Counted from the stretch's first letter, positions 26,371 to 35,836 are shown. The stretch is 64,000 bases of DNA from Microbacterium sp. AG1240 (GCF_003635115.1 NZ_RBXJ01000003.1:507324-571323), one strand, 5' to 3'. Notes: generated from the sequence alone by a model not told the origin. Numbers and translations: made by a program.

Positions 26371-28680
26371 GTGGACGAACCCATCGAGCGCGACTCGACA
26401 CCCGTCGAGGACGAAGACATCGTCGAGCGTGATACGACCGAGATCAGTTACGACGAACAGCGCTACCCGGCGAGACCCCGCCGGCTCCGCCCCCGCGACC
26501 AGATGCGCGGCGGAACGCTGCGCCGCTTCGCGACCGACCCGCGAACGGCGAACGGAACGAACCCCGCCTACATCGAGTGGCTCGTGCGGCAGTCGATGCT
26601 GAAGGACGCCGACGTGCTCGGTCGGCAGCTGTCGGGTCAGCCCTCGATGTGGCGCAACCCCTACGCCCGCCCCGACGCCCGACGGGCCATCGAGACGAGC
26701 GATGTGTGGTTCACGGCCTATCCGCTGTCGCTGATCACCCGCCCGGGCGAGTCGTTCCTGCACGCCCTCGGCGACGAGGCCCTGTGGGAGGCGTTCGAGC
26801 AGGTCGGGATCACCGGCATCCACACCGGTCCCGTCAAGCGGGCCGGCGGCATCACCGGCTGGCAGGAGACCCCGAGCGTCGACGGGCACTTCGACCGGAT
26901 CAGCACGCAGATCGACCCCGAGTTCGGCGATGAGGCGGACTTCCGTCGCCTGGCCGACGTGGCCGACAGCCACGGCGGCAGCGTCATCGACGACATCGTG
27001 CCCGGACACACGGGCAAGGGCGCCGACTTCCGCCTGGCCGAGATGGCGTATAAGGACTACCCGGGCATCTACCACATGGTCGAGATCCCGCCGGAGGACT
27101 GGGGGCTGCTCCCGGTCATCCCCGACGGTCGCGACTCGGTCAACCTCGACCGCGACCAGGAGCGCGAGCTCAGCGAGCGCGGGTACATCATCGGCGAGCT
27201 GCAGCGCGTCATCTTCTACACGGTCGGTGTGAAGGAGACGAACTGGAGCGCCACCGCAGCCGTCACCGGTGTCGACGGGGTCGAGCGGCGCTGGGTCTAC
27301 CTTCACTACTTCAAGGAGGGGCAGCCGTCGATCAACTGGCTCGACCCCACCTTCTCGGGCATGAGGCTCGTCATCGGCGATGCCCTGCACTCGCTCGGCG
27401 ATCTGGGCACGAGCGCCCTGCGCCTCGACGCGAACGGCTTCCTCGGTGTGGAGAAGAGCACCGAGGGCCTGCCCGCATGGTCGGAGGGGCACCCCCTCTC
27501 GCACGCGGCGAACCACATCATCGCGAGCATGGTGCGCAAGGTCGGCGGGTTCACGTTCCAGGAGCTCAACCTCACGATCGAAGACATCCGCGACACCGGA
27601 GCCGTCGGCGCCGACCTGTCGTACGACTTCGTCACCCGACCCGGCTACCACCACGCCCTTGCGACCGGCAACACCGAGTTCCTGCGTCTCGCTCTGAACA
27701 CCGCGCTCGAGATCGGCGTGGAGCCCGCCCAGCTCGTGCACGGCCTGCAGAACCATGACGAGCTGACGTACGAGCTGGTGCACTGGGCGACCACGCACCG
27801 CGACGACGTGTACACCTACCGTCACCGCGAGGTGACCGGGCTGGAGCTCGCCGAGGAGGTGCGCGCCGACCTCACCGACAGCCTCACGATGGAGGCCGAC
27901 TACAACCTCGTCTTCACGCAGAACGGTATCGCGTGCACGACGGCCTCGCTCATCGCCGCCACCCAGGGCAAGGCGCGACTCGACGACATCACCGACGACG
28001 ACATGCCCGCCATCCGCGATGCGCACCTGCTGCTGGCGAAGTACAACGCCTGGCAGCCCGGTGTCTTCGCGCTGTCGGGGTGGGACCTCACCGGCACCCT
28101 GACCCTCCCGTCCGAGCAGGTGGGCTCGCTCATCGCCACCGGCGACACGCGATGGATCGAGCGCGGTGCGCACGATCTTCTCGACGTGGCCCCCGAGGCG
28201 ACGAGGTCGCTCGCCGGGATGCCGCGGGCCCGGTCGCTGTACGGATCCCTGCCGTCGCAGCTGTCCAACCCCGAGTCGTTCGCGGTGGGGCTGCGCGACG
28301 TGCTCTCGACCCGCCGTGCGCACGACATCGCGATCGCGTCGCAGATCGACATCCCGCAGGTCGCCCACCAGAGCATGCTGGTGCTCGTGCACCGGCTCGA
28401 CGGCGGCGACAAGCGGCGAGATGATGCCCCGCTGCAGATCACAGTGCTGAACTTCTCCGGTGAGACCATCGAGGGCACCGTGCGCTCGAAGAGCCTCACC
28501 CCGCGCAGCGGAGTGATCGACGCCGAGAGCGGCGAGACGCTCGCGCGCGTCGACGACCTGCAGAGCTTCCCGATCGAGCTGCCGCCCTACGGGGGGCTGT
28601 TCCTGCTGTTGGGTGAGCCGGAGCCCGAACCCGAACCCCGGCCGATGACTCGCGCGATCCCGATCATCACGGGTTCGTAG
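26371..28680 (+). CDS. GH13 family protein, possibly glucosyltransferase/trehalose-synthase-like
   Basis: A 769-residue GH13 protein much longer than the neighbouring amylase. All catalytic regions are present: [17 protein letters not shown] (I), [14 protein letters not shown] with the nucleophile Asp (II), TFQELNLT with Glu (III) and [16 protein letters not shown] (IV). The C-terminal beta domain ends [12 protein letters not shown]. The first ~70 residues are acidic and lack similarity I recognise. The GTG at 26371 is chosen because GGAAGGA sits 5 nt before it; an ATG 33 bp upstream is also in frame. The overall plan resembles maltose-to-trehalose glucosyltransferases, but the substrate is inferred. 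Confidence 0.75.
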   Translation: MDEPIERDSTPVEDEDIVERDTTEISYDEQRYPARPRRLRPRDQMRGGTLRRFATDPRTANGTNPAYIEWLVRQSMLKDADVLGRQLSGQPSMWRNPYARPDARRAIETSDVWFTAYPLSLITRPGESFLHALGDEALWEAFEQVGITGIHTGPVKRAGGITGWQETPSVDGHFDRISTQIDPEFGDEADFRRLADVADSHGGSVIDDIVPGHTGKGADFRLAEMAYKDYPGIYHMVEIPPEDWGLLPVIPDGRDSVNLDRDQERELSERGYIIGELQRVIFYTVGVKETNWSATAAVTGVDGVERRWVYLHYFKEGQPSINWLDPTFSGMRLVIGDALHSLGDLGTSALRLDANGFLGVEKSTEGLPAWSEGHPLSHAANHIIASMVRKVGGFTFQELNLTIEDIRDTGAVGADLSYDFVTRPGYHHALATGNTEFLRLALNTALEIGVEPAQLVHGLQNHDELTYELVHWATTHRDDVYTYRHREVTGLELAEEVRADLTDSLTMEADYNLVFTQNGIACTTASLIAATQGKARLDDITDDDMPAIRDAHLLLAKYNAWQPGVFALSGWDLTGTLTLPSEQVGSLIATGDTRWIERGAHDLLDVAPEATRSLAGMPRARSLYGSLPSQLSNPESFAVGLRDVLSTRRAHDIAIASQIDIPQVAHQSMLVLVHRLDGGDKRRDDAPLQITVLNFSGETIEGTVRSKSLTPRSGVIDAESGETLARVDDLQSFPIELPPYGGLFLLLGEPEPEPEPRPMTRAIPIITGS

Positions 28681-28692
28681 GCGAGAACGACG

Positions 28693-28726
28693 AGAGGGCG
28701 ACCCCGGGTGGACGGGGTCGCCCTCT
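28693..28726. terminator. Bidirectional terminator
   Basis: A perfect 13-bp stem AGAGGGCGACCCC/GGGGTCGCCCTCT with an 8-nt loop, followed by CTTGT, lies between the convergent GH13 and dehydrogenase genes, 12 bp after the GH13 stop. Confidence 0.85.
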
Positions 28727-28741
28727 CTTGTCGCCGGTGCG

Positions 28742-29569
28742 TCAGCCCTGGGCGAGCTTGGCCACGTCGTCCCACTCCTCCCACGTCTTCAGACGCGAGG
28801 AGTAGTCGGCCTTGGCGATGTCGATCGGAGAAGCGCCGAAGAAGACGCGCAGGGGAGGCTCGGCAGCATCCACGATGCGGAGCACGGCGGCGGCGGATGC
28901 TGCGGGGTCGCCCGGTCCGCTGCCGGCGCGCTCGCCGCGGGCCTTCTCGCTCGCCTCGCGCAGCTCGTCGTACGCCGGGTTCTGCTCGGAGTGGTGCGCG
29001 CTCGGGCCCGCCCAGTCGGTGGAGAAGCCGCCGGGCTCGATGAGCGTGACGTGGATGCCGAAGCCGGCGACCTCCTGTGCGAGCGCCTGCGAGATGCCCT
29101 CGAGCGCCCACTTCGACGCGTGGTAGGCGCCGACGTTCGGGAACGCCGAGATGCCGCCGATAGACGAGACCTGCAGGATGTGGCCGTGGCCCTGCTCGCG
29201 CATGATCGGCAGAGCCGCCTGCGTCACCCAGACGGCGCCGAAGAGGTTGGTCTCCATCTGGTCGCGGAGCTCCTGCTCGCCGACCTCTTCGACCATGCCG
29301 AAGTGGCCGTAGCCGGCGTTGTTGATGACGATGTCGAGCGCGCCGAACGTGTCGTACGCCTTCTTCACCGCCGCGAAGTCGGCATCGCGATCGGTCACGT
29401 CGAGGGAGAGGGGGAGGATCGCGTCACCGTACTTCTCGACGAGATCGTCGAGCGAGGAGGTGTCGCGAGCGGTGGCCGCGACGCGGTCGCCGCGGTCGAG
29501 GGCGGCGATGGCCCACTCGCGTCCGAAGCCGCGGGAGGTGCCGGTGATGAACCAGGTCTTCTGTGTCAT
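28742..29569 (-). CDS. Short-chain dehydrogenase/reductase
   Basis: A 275-residue classical SDR. The cofactor motif is TGTSRGFG at the N-terminus, NNAG follows in VINNAGYGHF, and the catalytic block is SSIGG with YHASK. DVTDR after the second strand is consistent with the adenine-binding Asp. It catalyses an NAD(P)-dependent carbonyl/alcohol conversion; the substrate is not known. It shares direction with a second SDR upstream, separated by palindromic element C, so separate transcripts are possible. Confidence 0.92.
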   Translation of the reverse strand: MTQKTWFITGTSRGFGREWAIAALDRGDRVAATARDTSSLDDLVEKYGDAILPLSLDVTDRDADFAAVKKAYDTFGALDIVINNAGYGHFGMVEEVGEQELRDQMETNLFGAVWVTQAALPIMREQGHGHILQVSSIGGISAFPNVGAYHASKWALEGISQALAQEVAGFGIHVTLIEPGGFSTDWAGPSAHHSEQNPAYDELREASEKARGERAGSGPGDPAASAAAVLRIVDAAEPPLRVFFGASPIDIAKADYSSRLKTWEEWDDVAKLAQG

Positions 29570-29615
29570 GGGGTCAATGACGCTGCCGGAGCCCGCGGTA
29601 TTCCCGTCCCGCTGT

Positions 29616-29677
29616 CGTCAGTTGCCCCGAGTCGGGCTATTCGGCGTCGCGGAGGGGCCCGAACGAGGCAACTGACG
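29616..29677. repeat. Imperfect palindromic intergenic element C
   Basis: Perfect 11-bp arms CGTCAGTTGCC (29616-29626) and GGCAACTGACG (29667-29677), with further inner pairing between TCGGGC and GCCCGA. It begins 14 bp downstream of the second SDR gene on the minus strand, the same geometry as element B, but the arm sequences differ from A and B. Confidence 0.6.
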
Positions 29678-29691
29678 GAGGTCGGCCGGTG

Positions 29692-30444
29692 TCAGTGGGC
29701 CGAGTAGCCGCCGTCGACGAGGTGGTAGCTGCCCGAGATGAAGGATGCGGCGTCGCTGAGGAGGAACAGCGTGAGTGCGGCGACCTCCTTGTCGGTACCG
29801 AGGCGGCGCGAGGCGTGCTCGCCCTCGAGAGCGGTGAGCGCGTCGGCGGAGAGGCTGGAGCGCACCAGCGGGGTGTCGATGAAGCCCGGGCCGACCGCGT
29901 TCGTGCGCACACCCTGGGCGGTGTACTCGAGCGCTGCGACCTTCGTGAGACCGACGAGCGCGTGCTTGCTCGTGACGTAGGCGGCGTTCTGGGCAATGCC
30001 GACCGAGCCGAGCACCGAAGCCATGTTCACGACCGCGCCGCCGCCGGCGGCGACGATCGCGGGGAGCTGGAACTTCAGGCCGTAGAAGACGCCGTCGAGG
30101 TCGACGGCGCGCACGCGGTCCCAGGCGGCGATGTCGTAGTCGCCGATCGTCTGCGGGGGAGCGCCGATGCCGGCGTTGTTCACGGCCAGGTGCAGGGCGC
30201 CGTAGGTCTCCGTCGCGAAGGCGACGGCGGCCTCGGAGTCCTCCCACTTCGCCGTGTTCTGCGTGAAGGCTGACGCCGTGCCGCCCGCGGCGGTGATCTC
30301 GTCGACGACCGACTGCGCAGCATCCAGGTTGATGTCGGTCACGACGACCGACGCACCCTCCGCCGCGAGTTCGCGCGAGATCTCCGCACCGATGCCGCTG
30401 CCGCCACCGGTGACGATCGCTACCTTGCCGTCGAAACGAGCCAT
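29692..30444 (-). CDS. Short-chain dehydrogenase/reductase (FabG-like)
   Basis: A 250-residue SDR. The glycine motif is VTGGGSGIG, DINLD follows the second strand, NNAG lies in VNNAGIGAP, and the catalytic block is ASVLG with YVTSK. The C-terminal half matches FabG-type and short-chain alcohol dehydrogenases (PGFIDTPL, SGSYHLVDGGYSAH). The ATG at MARFDGK has AAGGGAAG upstream. No cofactor or substrate specificity can be read with certainty. It is unlikely to be the fatty-acid FabG, because no fatty-acid genes are nearby. Confidence 0.92.
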   Translation of the reverse strand: MARFDGKVAIVTGGGSGIGAEISRELAAEGASVVVTDINLDAAQSVVDEITAAGGTASAFTQNTAKWEDSEAAVAFATETYGALHLAVNNAGIGAPPQTIGDYDIAAWDRVRAVDLDGVFYGLKFQLPAIVAAGGGAVVNMASVLGSVGIAQNAAYVTSKHALVGLTKVAALEYTAQGVRTNAVGPGFIDTPLVRSSLSADALTALEGEHASRRLGTDKEVAALTLFLLSDAASFISGSYHLVDGGYSAH

Positions 30445-30576
30445 GAGACTACTTCCCTTCACTGCCACGGGGAGCGGATCTCACACCCCGCGCTTTTCAT
30501 GCGTGTGTATGGAAGTGCAACGTGCTCGCTCGCCGTGCATTCCGTGCCCCGGCGAGACAGACCCGCGCAGTCGGGG

Positions 30577-32742
30577 TCAGGGGGACGGCCGGCGGTCCGA
30601 CTCGGTCCGGCGTGCCCGGCGCGTGCCCGACGGCGCCAGGTCGTCGCTGCCGCCGCGTCCAGCCGACGCGCTCGCCACGTGCGCGAGGGCATCGGCGTCG
30701 CGTACGGCCGGGGTGCGCGGCCACCAGAAGCGGTCTTTCGTGATGAAGGCCAGGGCCGGCACGACGACCGTCCGCACGAGCAGGGTGTCGATCAGCACGC
30801 CGATGCAGACGATCGTGCCGATCTGCGTGAGGGTGATCAGCGGCAGCACGCCCAGCACGGCGAAGACGGCCGCCAGGAGGATGCCGGCACTGGTGATGAC
30901 CGCGCCGGTGGCGGCGAGGGCGCGGATCATCCCCTCGGTGATGCCGAGGTGCTCCGACTCCTCCTTCGCCCGCGTCACCAGGAAGATGCTGTAGTCCACG
31001 CCGAGGGCAACGAGGAAGAGGAAGCTGAACAGCAGCACGTTCGTGTCGATGGCGGGGAAGCCGAACAGCGGCGACTGGAAGATCCACCAGCTGAGCCCGA
31101 TCGCCGAGAAGAAGCTGGCGACCACGGCGAGCAGCAGCAGCAGAGGGGCCACGATCGCTCGCAGCAGCACGACGAGAACGACGAAGACCAGCACCAGGAT
31201 GAGCGGGATGATGAGCGCCTGGTCGCGGGCCTGCGCGTTCGAGACGTCGAGCGCTTGGGCGTCGAGGCCGCCGACCAGTCCTTCACCGCTGCCGACGTCG
31301 TCGAGGGTCGCCCGCATGCTCTCGACCGTCGCGAAGGCCGCGTCGGTCTCGGCGCCCGCATCGAGCGTGACGTCGATCTGAGCGAGATCGTCGGTCGTCT
31401 CGCCGACGGTGGCCGCATCGACGCCGTCGAGGTCGGCCAGGGCGCTCGCCGCATCCTCGGCCTCGTCGAGGGGCACGATGACGACCGCCGGCGACGTGGT
31501 GCCGGCCGAGAACGCCTCGGCGAGCACCTCCTGGCCCTGCACGGCCTCGGGCTTCTGCAGGAAGCGGTCGTTCTGCGACAGCCCGGTCTGCACGAAGAAC
31601 AGCCCGCTCGCCATCGCGCCCAAGACGACGAAGCCCGCCGTCGCGACCACCACGGGTCGCCGCGAGACTCCCCGGCCGAGCTTCCCCCACACGCTGCGCG
31701 AGATGGCGTCGGCGGAGCCGTAGCGCGGAATGTAGGGCCAGAACAGACCGCGGCCGAACAGCACGAGCGCTGCGGGGAGCACGAACAGGGCGAAGATCAT
31801 CGCGACGACGATGCCGACGGCGCAGGCGAGGCCCAGAGCGCGGTTGCCGGCGAGCTCGGCGAGAAGCAGGGTGAGCAGCGCGAGGGCGACGGTCGAGCCG
31901 CTGGCGATGATCGCCGGCCCCGCTCCGCGCAGCGCCTCCTGCATCGCGATCCGGCGGCTCTCGTAGAGGCGCAGCTCGTCGCGGTAGCGCGCGATGAGCA
32001 GCAGCGCGTAGTTCGTTCCCGCGCCGAACACGAGCACCGACAGGATGCCGGTGATCGACGCATCGAGCTGCACGCCGACGGCGCCGGCCACCTGGCGCGC
32101 GACGATGCCGGCGAGAGAGTCGGCCAGACCGATCACGGCGAGCGGCACGAGCCACAGCCAGGGGCTCCGGTAGGTGACGAGCAGCAGGACGGCGACGACG
32201 ATGACGGTGGTGAGCAGCAGGGTGACGTCGGCGCCGGCGAACACCGCCGCGATGTCGACCTCGAACCCTTCGGCGCCGGTGAGGTAGACCCGCACGCCGT
32301 CGAGATCGGCGGCAGCGGTGTCGCGGAGCTGCTGTGCGCGCTCGGTCTGCGCCGCCACGTCGGGTTCGGGTTCGAGAGGAACCACGAGCAGCGCGACGGT
32401 GCCGTCCTCCGAGACCTGCGCGGGCGGCACGAATCCGTCGCGGGAGACGTTGGCCAGCTCACCGAAGGCCTTCGCGTCGATGAGGGCGAGGGTCTCATCA
32501 TCGAGTTCGCCGGAGTCGGAGGCGAAGACGAGGAGGGCCGACGTGCTGTCGGCGCTCGGGAAGTTCTCGCGCAGCTGGTCGACCTGCACCGACTCCGCCG
32601 TGTCGGGAAGCCCGACCGTCGGGGCGGTCTCCGACTCCTCCGACCCGGCGACGCCGAAGAGAACGGCGGCGGCGACGGCCGCGAGAACGAGCATGATCCA
32701 CGACGTCTTGGCAGATGTCAGAAAGCGACGGAGTGCGCTCAT
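30577..32742 (-). CDS. MMPL/RND-family transporter
   Basis: A 721-residue membrane transporter with two copies of the MMPL arrangement: one helix (about 12-30), a large outer loop, a five-helix block (about 165-350), one helix, a second outer loop and a last five-helix block. FGAGTNYALLLIARYRDEL and ALGVDYSIFLVTRAKEE are the characteristic charged-helix motifs of this family. Such proteins export lipids or drugs with the proton gradient. The ATG has GGGAGACAG upstream. It is divergent from a MarR gene with operators in the 80-bp gap, which suggests inducible efflux. Confidence 0.93.
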   Translation of the reverse strand: MSALRRFLTSAKTSWIMLVLAAVAAAVLFGVAGSEESETAPTVGLPDTAESVQVDQLRENFPSADSTSALLVFASDSGELDDETLALIDAKAFGELANVSRDGFVPPAQVSEDGTVALLVVPLEPEPDVAAQTERAQQLRDTAAADLDGVRVYLTGAEGFEVDIAAVFAGADVTLLLTTVIVVAVLLLVTYRSPWLWLVPLAVIGLADSLAGIVARQVAGAVGVQLDASITGILSVLVFGAGTNYALLLIARYRDELRLYESRRIAMQEALRGAGPAIIASGSTVALALLTLLLAELAGNRALGLACAVGIVVAMIFALFVLPAALVLFGRGLFWPYIPRYGSADAISRSVWGKLGRGVSRRPVVVATAGFVVLGAMASGLFFVQTGLSQNDRFLQKPEAVQGQEVLAEAFSAGTTSPAVVIVPLDEAEDAASALADLDGVDAATVGETTDDLAQIDVTLDAGAETDAAFATVESMRATLDDVGSGEGLVGGLDAQALDVSNAQARDQALIIPLILVLVFVVLVVLLRAIVAPLLLLLAVVASFFSAIGLSWWIFQSPLFGFPAIDTNVLLFSFLFLVALGVDYSIFLVTRAKEESEHLGITEGMIRALAATGAVITSAGILLAAVFAVLGVLPLITLTQIGTIVCIGVLIDTLLVRTVVVPALAFITKDRFWWPRTPAVRDADALAHVASASAGRGGSDDLAPSGTRRARRTESDRRPSP

Positions 32743-32768
32743 GGTCTGTCTCCCGGCTGCTCGTAATG

Positions 32769-32797
32769 TTCGAGAGTCGAATTATTCGACTCTCGAA
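32769..32797. promoter_or_regulatory. Double MarR operator between divergent genes
   Basis: Two 13-bp arms, TTCGAGAGTCGAA and its exact complement TTCGACTCTCGAA, separated by 3 bp. Each arm is itself a palindrome of the form TTCGA-N3-TCGAA, so the site can hold two MarR dimers. It lies 27 bp upstream of the exporter start and 26 bp upstream of the marR start, placed to repress both. Confidence 0.8.
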
Positions 32798-32822
32798 AGA
32801 GATTAGCGATATCGTGGACCCC

Positions 32823-33317
32823 ATGCAACCGACCGGTTCGCCCTCGCCCGATGCCGACGTGGCCGCCTTCGCGCCCACGCGTCCGGCGACGGTGCTGCTG
32901 CGGGAGTTCATCGAACTCAGTGAGCAGTTCGAGCGGTCGATCGGCGAAGAACTGGAGGTCAACCCGACCGATCTCCAGGCGATGGAGCATCTACTGATGG
33001 GCGGTCCGCTCGCGCCCGGCGAGCTCGCCCGTCGGGTCGGGATCTCGGCGGGGGCCACGACGACGGCCATCGACAGGCTCGTGGCGCTCGGTCACGTCAC
33101 GCGCGAGCCGCACCCGACCGATCGACGGGGGATCCTGGTGGTGCCGCAGGAGTCGTCCCGCGACCGCGCGATGGGGCGCCTGATGCCCATGATCATGGGG
33201 ATCGACGCCGAACTCGACGCGTTCACGCCGTCGGAGCAGGAGACGATCACGAGGTATCTCGCCCAGGTGGTCGAGCGGTTGCGGGGTCACGCCGAGAGGC
33301 GCGCGCCCGAGGAGTGA
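32823..33317 (+). CDS. MarR-family transcriptional regulator
   Basis: A 164-residue winged-helix regulator. The recognition region reads GELARRVGISAGATTTAIDRLVALGHVTREPHPTDRRGI, the normal MarR HTH followed by the wing with DRR. The ATG at MQPTGSP is chosen over in-frame starts further upstream that would overlap the operator and the exporter gene. Divergent from the MMPL exporter, it probably represses both genes until a small ligand releases it. Ligand unknown. Confidence 0.93.
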   Translation: MQPTGSPSPDADVAAFAPTRPATVLLREFIELSEQFERSIGEELEVNPTDLQAMEHLLMGGPLAPGELARRVGISAGATTTAIDRLVALGHVTREPHPTDRRGILVVPQESSRDRAMGRLMPMIMGIDAELDAFTPSEQETITRYLAQVVERLRGHAERRAPEE

Positions 33318-33501
33318 CCGCCGGCGTCGGCGCAGACGCCCTCCGCAACGCCCAGCTCCACGACGCATGGGACGCTAAGAAGAGGCCCCGGGTCCGGAAC
33401 CGGCACGAGTGAACGGCGCCGCGCGAAGAACGCCCCCCGATCGGGAGCGGGCTTCGGATGCCCCGTTCAGCGACGGGGGAGTTCTCGCGCGATCGGTCCG
33501 T

Positions 33502-34149
33502 TCATGCGCGGGTCCAGGTCTGATGTGTGACGCCCGACGGAGACGAGACGGCCTCGACGGCGAACCTGCTCTCGATCCCCTCGAGGCCGTGCCAGAGGTT
33601 CTCGCCGCGGCCGAGCACGATCGGCACCACGGCGAGGTGCATCCGGTCGACGAGGTCGGCCCGCAGGAACTGGCGGACGGTGTCCACGCCCCCGCCGATG
33701 CGCACGTCGAGTCCGCCGGCGAGTTCGCGTGCAAGGGAGAGGGCGTCGGCGGGCTCGGCGTCGACGAAGTGGAAGGTCGTGCCGCCCTCGAGCTCGAGCA
33801 CCCGGCGAGGATGGTGCGTGAGCACGACGACCGGGGTGTGGAACGGGGGGTTCTCGCCCCACCAGCCGATCCATTCCTCGTCGGTCCACGGCCCGCGCTG
33901 GGGTCCGAACTTGTTGCGGCCCATGATCTCGACCCCGATGCCGGTGCCCCAGTTGCTCGCGAAAGCCTCGTCGATGCCGAACGATCCGGCATCGCCGCCC
34001 TGCATCGCCTGGAACGTGTGCGTGCCGAAGAACCAAGGCTGCATGAGCCTCGCCTGCGCGTGACCGAACGGCGCTTCGAGGGTCTGCCCCTCGCCCGTGC
34101 CGTACCCGTCGATCGAGACGGCGAAATTGTGGACCCGAACCTGCGACAT
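33502..34149 (-). CDS. RibD C-terminal-type dihydrofolate reductase family protein
   Basis: A 215-residue protein of the DHFR/RibD reductase fold. It begins VRVHNFAVSIDGYGTGEGQ, has GRNKFGP in the middle and ends with VRIGGGVDTVRQFLRADLVD, the NADPH-binding GGG block of the family. Family members in actinobacteria are mostly of unknown substrate; true folate or riboflavin roles are unlikely because no partner genes are nearby and folA normally looks different. The ATG at 34149 is followed by the conserved N-terminus. Confidence 0.85.
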   Translation of the reverse strand: MSQVRVHNFAVSIDGYGTGEGQTLEAPFGHAQARLMQPWFFGTHTFQAMQGGDAGSFGIDEAFASNWGTGIGVEIMGRNKFGPQRGPWTDEEWIGWWGENPPFHTPVVVLTHHPRRVLELEGGTTFHFVDAEPADALSLARELAGGLDVRIGGGVDTVRQFLRADLVDRMHLAVVPIVLGRGENLWHGLEGIESRFAVEAVSSPSGVTHQTWTRA

Positions 34150-34296
34150 GGGCACTCCCGAGAGGACGGATGCTCTCTGCAACCGTTTCGGAGCGTAGCC
34201 GCCCCCGCGTGGGCGTGCCAGGTGCGCGGGCGCACACCGCAGCATCCGAGGGGCATATCGTCGGATGACGTGATCGGCGCACACGAGAGGAACCTG

Positions 34297-35367
34297 ATGC
34301 GGGCTGTGGTCTTCGAGAAGTTCGGCGAGACGCCGCGAGTGGCCGACGTCGCGATTCCCGAGCCGTCGCCGGGCGGAGTCGTCGTGCGGGTCGAGACGAC
34401 CGGGCTCTGCCGCAGCGACGTGAGCGCGTGGCTCGGCCACGACTCGGGCGTGAGCGTGCCGCACGTGCCCGGGCACGAGTTGTCGGGGACCGTCCATGCC
34501 GTCGGCGAGCGGGTGACGCGGTTCGCGGCCGGCGACCGCGTGACGGTGCCGTTCGTGTCGTCGTGCGGGGCGTGCGCGCAGTGCCGTGCCGGTCAGGGGC
34601 AGATCTGCCCGAATCAGACGCAGCCGGGGTTCACCCACTGGGGATCGTTCGCGGAGTACGTCGCGCTGCACGACGCCGAGGCCAACCTGATCGCGCTGCC
34701 CGACGAGATCGACGGAGGTGTCGCGGCGCTTCTCGGGTGCCGCTTCGCGACCGCCTTCCGCGCTCTCGTCCACCAGGGCGAACTGGTCGCCGGCGAGAAG
34801 GTCGTGGTGATCGGATGCGGCGGGGTCGGTCTCAGCGCGATCATGATCGCCCGGGCGCTCGGGGCGACCGTCGTGGCCGTCGACATCAGCGCCGCCGCCC
34901 TCGGCCGGGCACGCGAGCTCGGGGCGGAGGTCGTGATCGATTCGTCGGGGCTGTCACCCGAAGCGATCGCCGCCCGCGTCCGCGACGCCGTCGACGGCGG
35001 AGTGAACGTGTCGGTCGACGCGTTCGGACGGGAGGATGCGGTGATCGCCGCCGTGCTCTCGCTGGGCCTGCAGGGGCGGCACGTGCAGGTGGGTCTCCTC
35101 GCGGAGGATCCGCGCATCCCCATGTCTGCGGTGATCGCGGGCGAGCTCACCCTGCGCGGATCGCACGGGATGGCAGCATCCGCCTATCCCGAGCTGATCG
35201 AGATGGTCGTCTCGGGTGCTCTGCGACCGGCGGATCTCATCACGCGGCGCATCGGCCTGGACGAGGTGCCGGAAGCGATCGCGGAGATGGCCGAGGGGCG
35301 CGCCCCCAGCGGGATCACCGTCATCGACGTGCAGGGGCCGGAACGGCCCGCGGCCTCGCCCGGCTGA
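34297..35367 (+). CDS. Zinc-dependent alcohol dehydrogenase
   Basis: A 356-residue medium-chain dehydrogenase. The catalytic zinc ligands are in GLCRSDV and GHELSG, the structural zinc site is CGACAQCRAGQGQIC, and the NAD(P) motif is VIGCGGVGLSAIMIA. The residue after the second cofactor strand is Asp (VAVDIS), which favours NAD. The ATG follows GAGAGGAACCTG. It stands alone between divergent and convergent neighbours, with a hairpin after it. Substrate unknown. Confidence 0.9.
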   Translation: MRAVVFEKFGETPRVADVAIPEPSPGGVVVRVETTGLCRSDVSAWLGHDSGVSVPHVPGHELSGTVHAVGERVTRFAAGDRVTVPFVSSCGACAQCRAGQGQICPNQTQPGFTHWGSFAEYVALHDAEANLIALPDEIDGGVAALLGCRFATAFRALVHQGELVAGEKVVVIGCGGVGLSAIMIARALGATVVAVDISAAALGRARELGAEVVIDSSGLSPEAIAARVRDAVDGGVNVSVDAFGREDAVIAAVLSLGLQGRHVQVGLLAEDPRIPMSAVIAGELTLRGSHGMAASAYPELIEMVVSGALRPADLITRRIGLDEVPEAIAEMAEGRAPSGITVIDVQGPERPAASPG

Positions 35368-35385
35368 GCGCCCACACGACGGCGC

Positions 35386-35406
35386 CCGCCGCGACGATCG
35401 CGGCGG
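35386..35406 (+). terminator. Hairpin after alcohol dehydrogenase gene
   Basis: Perfect 9-bp stem CCGCCGCGA/TCGCGGCGG with a 3-nt loop, 19 bp after the stop codon and without a T-run. Confidence 0.55.
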
Positions 35407-35476
35407 CATGGGCGCGGGCCAGTGCCGGCGTGCCCGCGTGTTCTGCGCCCGGTAGCGACAGATCTCGGTCAGCTCA

Positions 35477-35505
35477 TTGGTCGGGCGGTCGGTGTTTCGT
35501 AGGGT
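35477..35505 (+). promoter_or_regulatory. Promoter of 37-residue membrane protein gene
   Basis: TTGGTC (35477-35482), 17-bp spacer, TAGGGT (35500-35505): a near-consensus housekeeping promoter. The ATG begins 8 nt after the -10 box, so the message is probably leaderless. Confidence 0.65.
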
Positions 35506-35512
35506 GGCCGGT

Positions 35513-35626
35513 ATGGATATCGCATCGATGATCATGGGCGGCTCGATCGCGTCCATCGCCTGGATCGCGTTCTACCCGTGGGCCAAGCTCCGTCGCCTGC
35601 GCGAGCTGGAGGGCTCCGAGCACTGA
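35513..35626 (+). CDS. Small membrane protein, 37 residues
   Basis: A short reading frame MDIASMIMGGSIASIAWI followed by AFYPWAKLRRLRELEGSEH. It has one hydrophobic segment (residues 4-21) and a basic then acidic tail, as in single-pass small membrane proteins with the C-terminus inside. Support comes from a strong promoter ending 7 nt before the ATG and from the clean topology. I recognise no family. It may bind a larger membrane complex. Confidence 0.55.
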   Translation: MDIASMIMGGSIASIAWIAFYPWAKLRRLRELEGSEH

Positions 35627-35694
35627 CGGGAAGCACCGGAGGTCGGCGTCGCGACGAAAGCGTCCATGTCGGATGGGAGGTCGGCTCTCACCGG

Positions 35695-35736
35695 GAAAAG
35701 CAAAACCCCCGCCATGTAGAAGCTAGGCGAGGGTTT
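35695..35736 (-). terminator. Terminator of tRNA operon
   Basis: On the minus strand, AACCCTCGCC pairs with GGCGGGGGTT (one U-G pair), followed by TTGCTTTT. It lies 28 bp after the tRNA-Phe gene and is the only classical T-tract terminator in the window. Confidence 0.85.
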
Positions 35737-35763
35737 CTGGGATGACTGTAATGATCATCCGTG

Positions 35764-35836
35764 TGGCTCCGACGGGCGTCGATCCCGTGACCTCACGATT
35801 TTCAGTCGTGCGCTCTACCAACTGAGCTACAGAGCC
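35764..35836 (-). tRNA. tRNA-Phe (GAA)
   Basis: A 73-nt cloverleaf: acceptor GGCTCTG/CGGAGCC, anticodon stem CACGA and TCGTG around loop CTGAAAA (anticodon GAA), T-loop GATCGAC in a GGG/CCC-type stem, discriminator A. The CCA end is not encoded. Confidence 0.95.

Noticed and set aside
25216..28392. Open frame of about 1,050 codons on the - strand across both GH13 genes
   Set aside because: It is antisense to the second GH13 gene and then shifts against the first; no recognisable protein motifs and typical shadow composition.
33318..33501. A small gene between marR and the RibD-type gene
   Set aside because: Short frames exist, but none has a ribosome site, promoter or plausible composition; only weak hairpins are seen.
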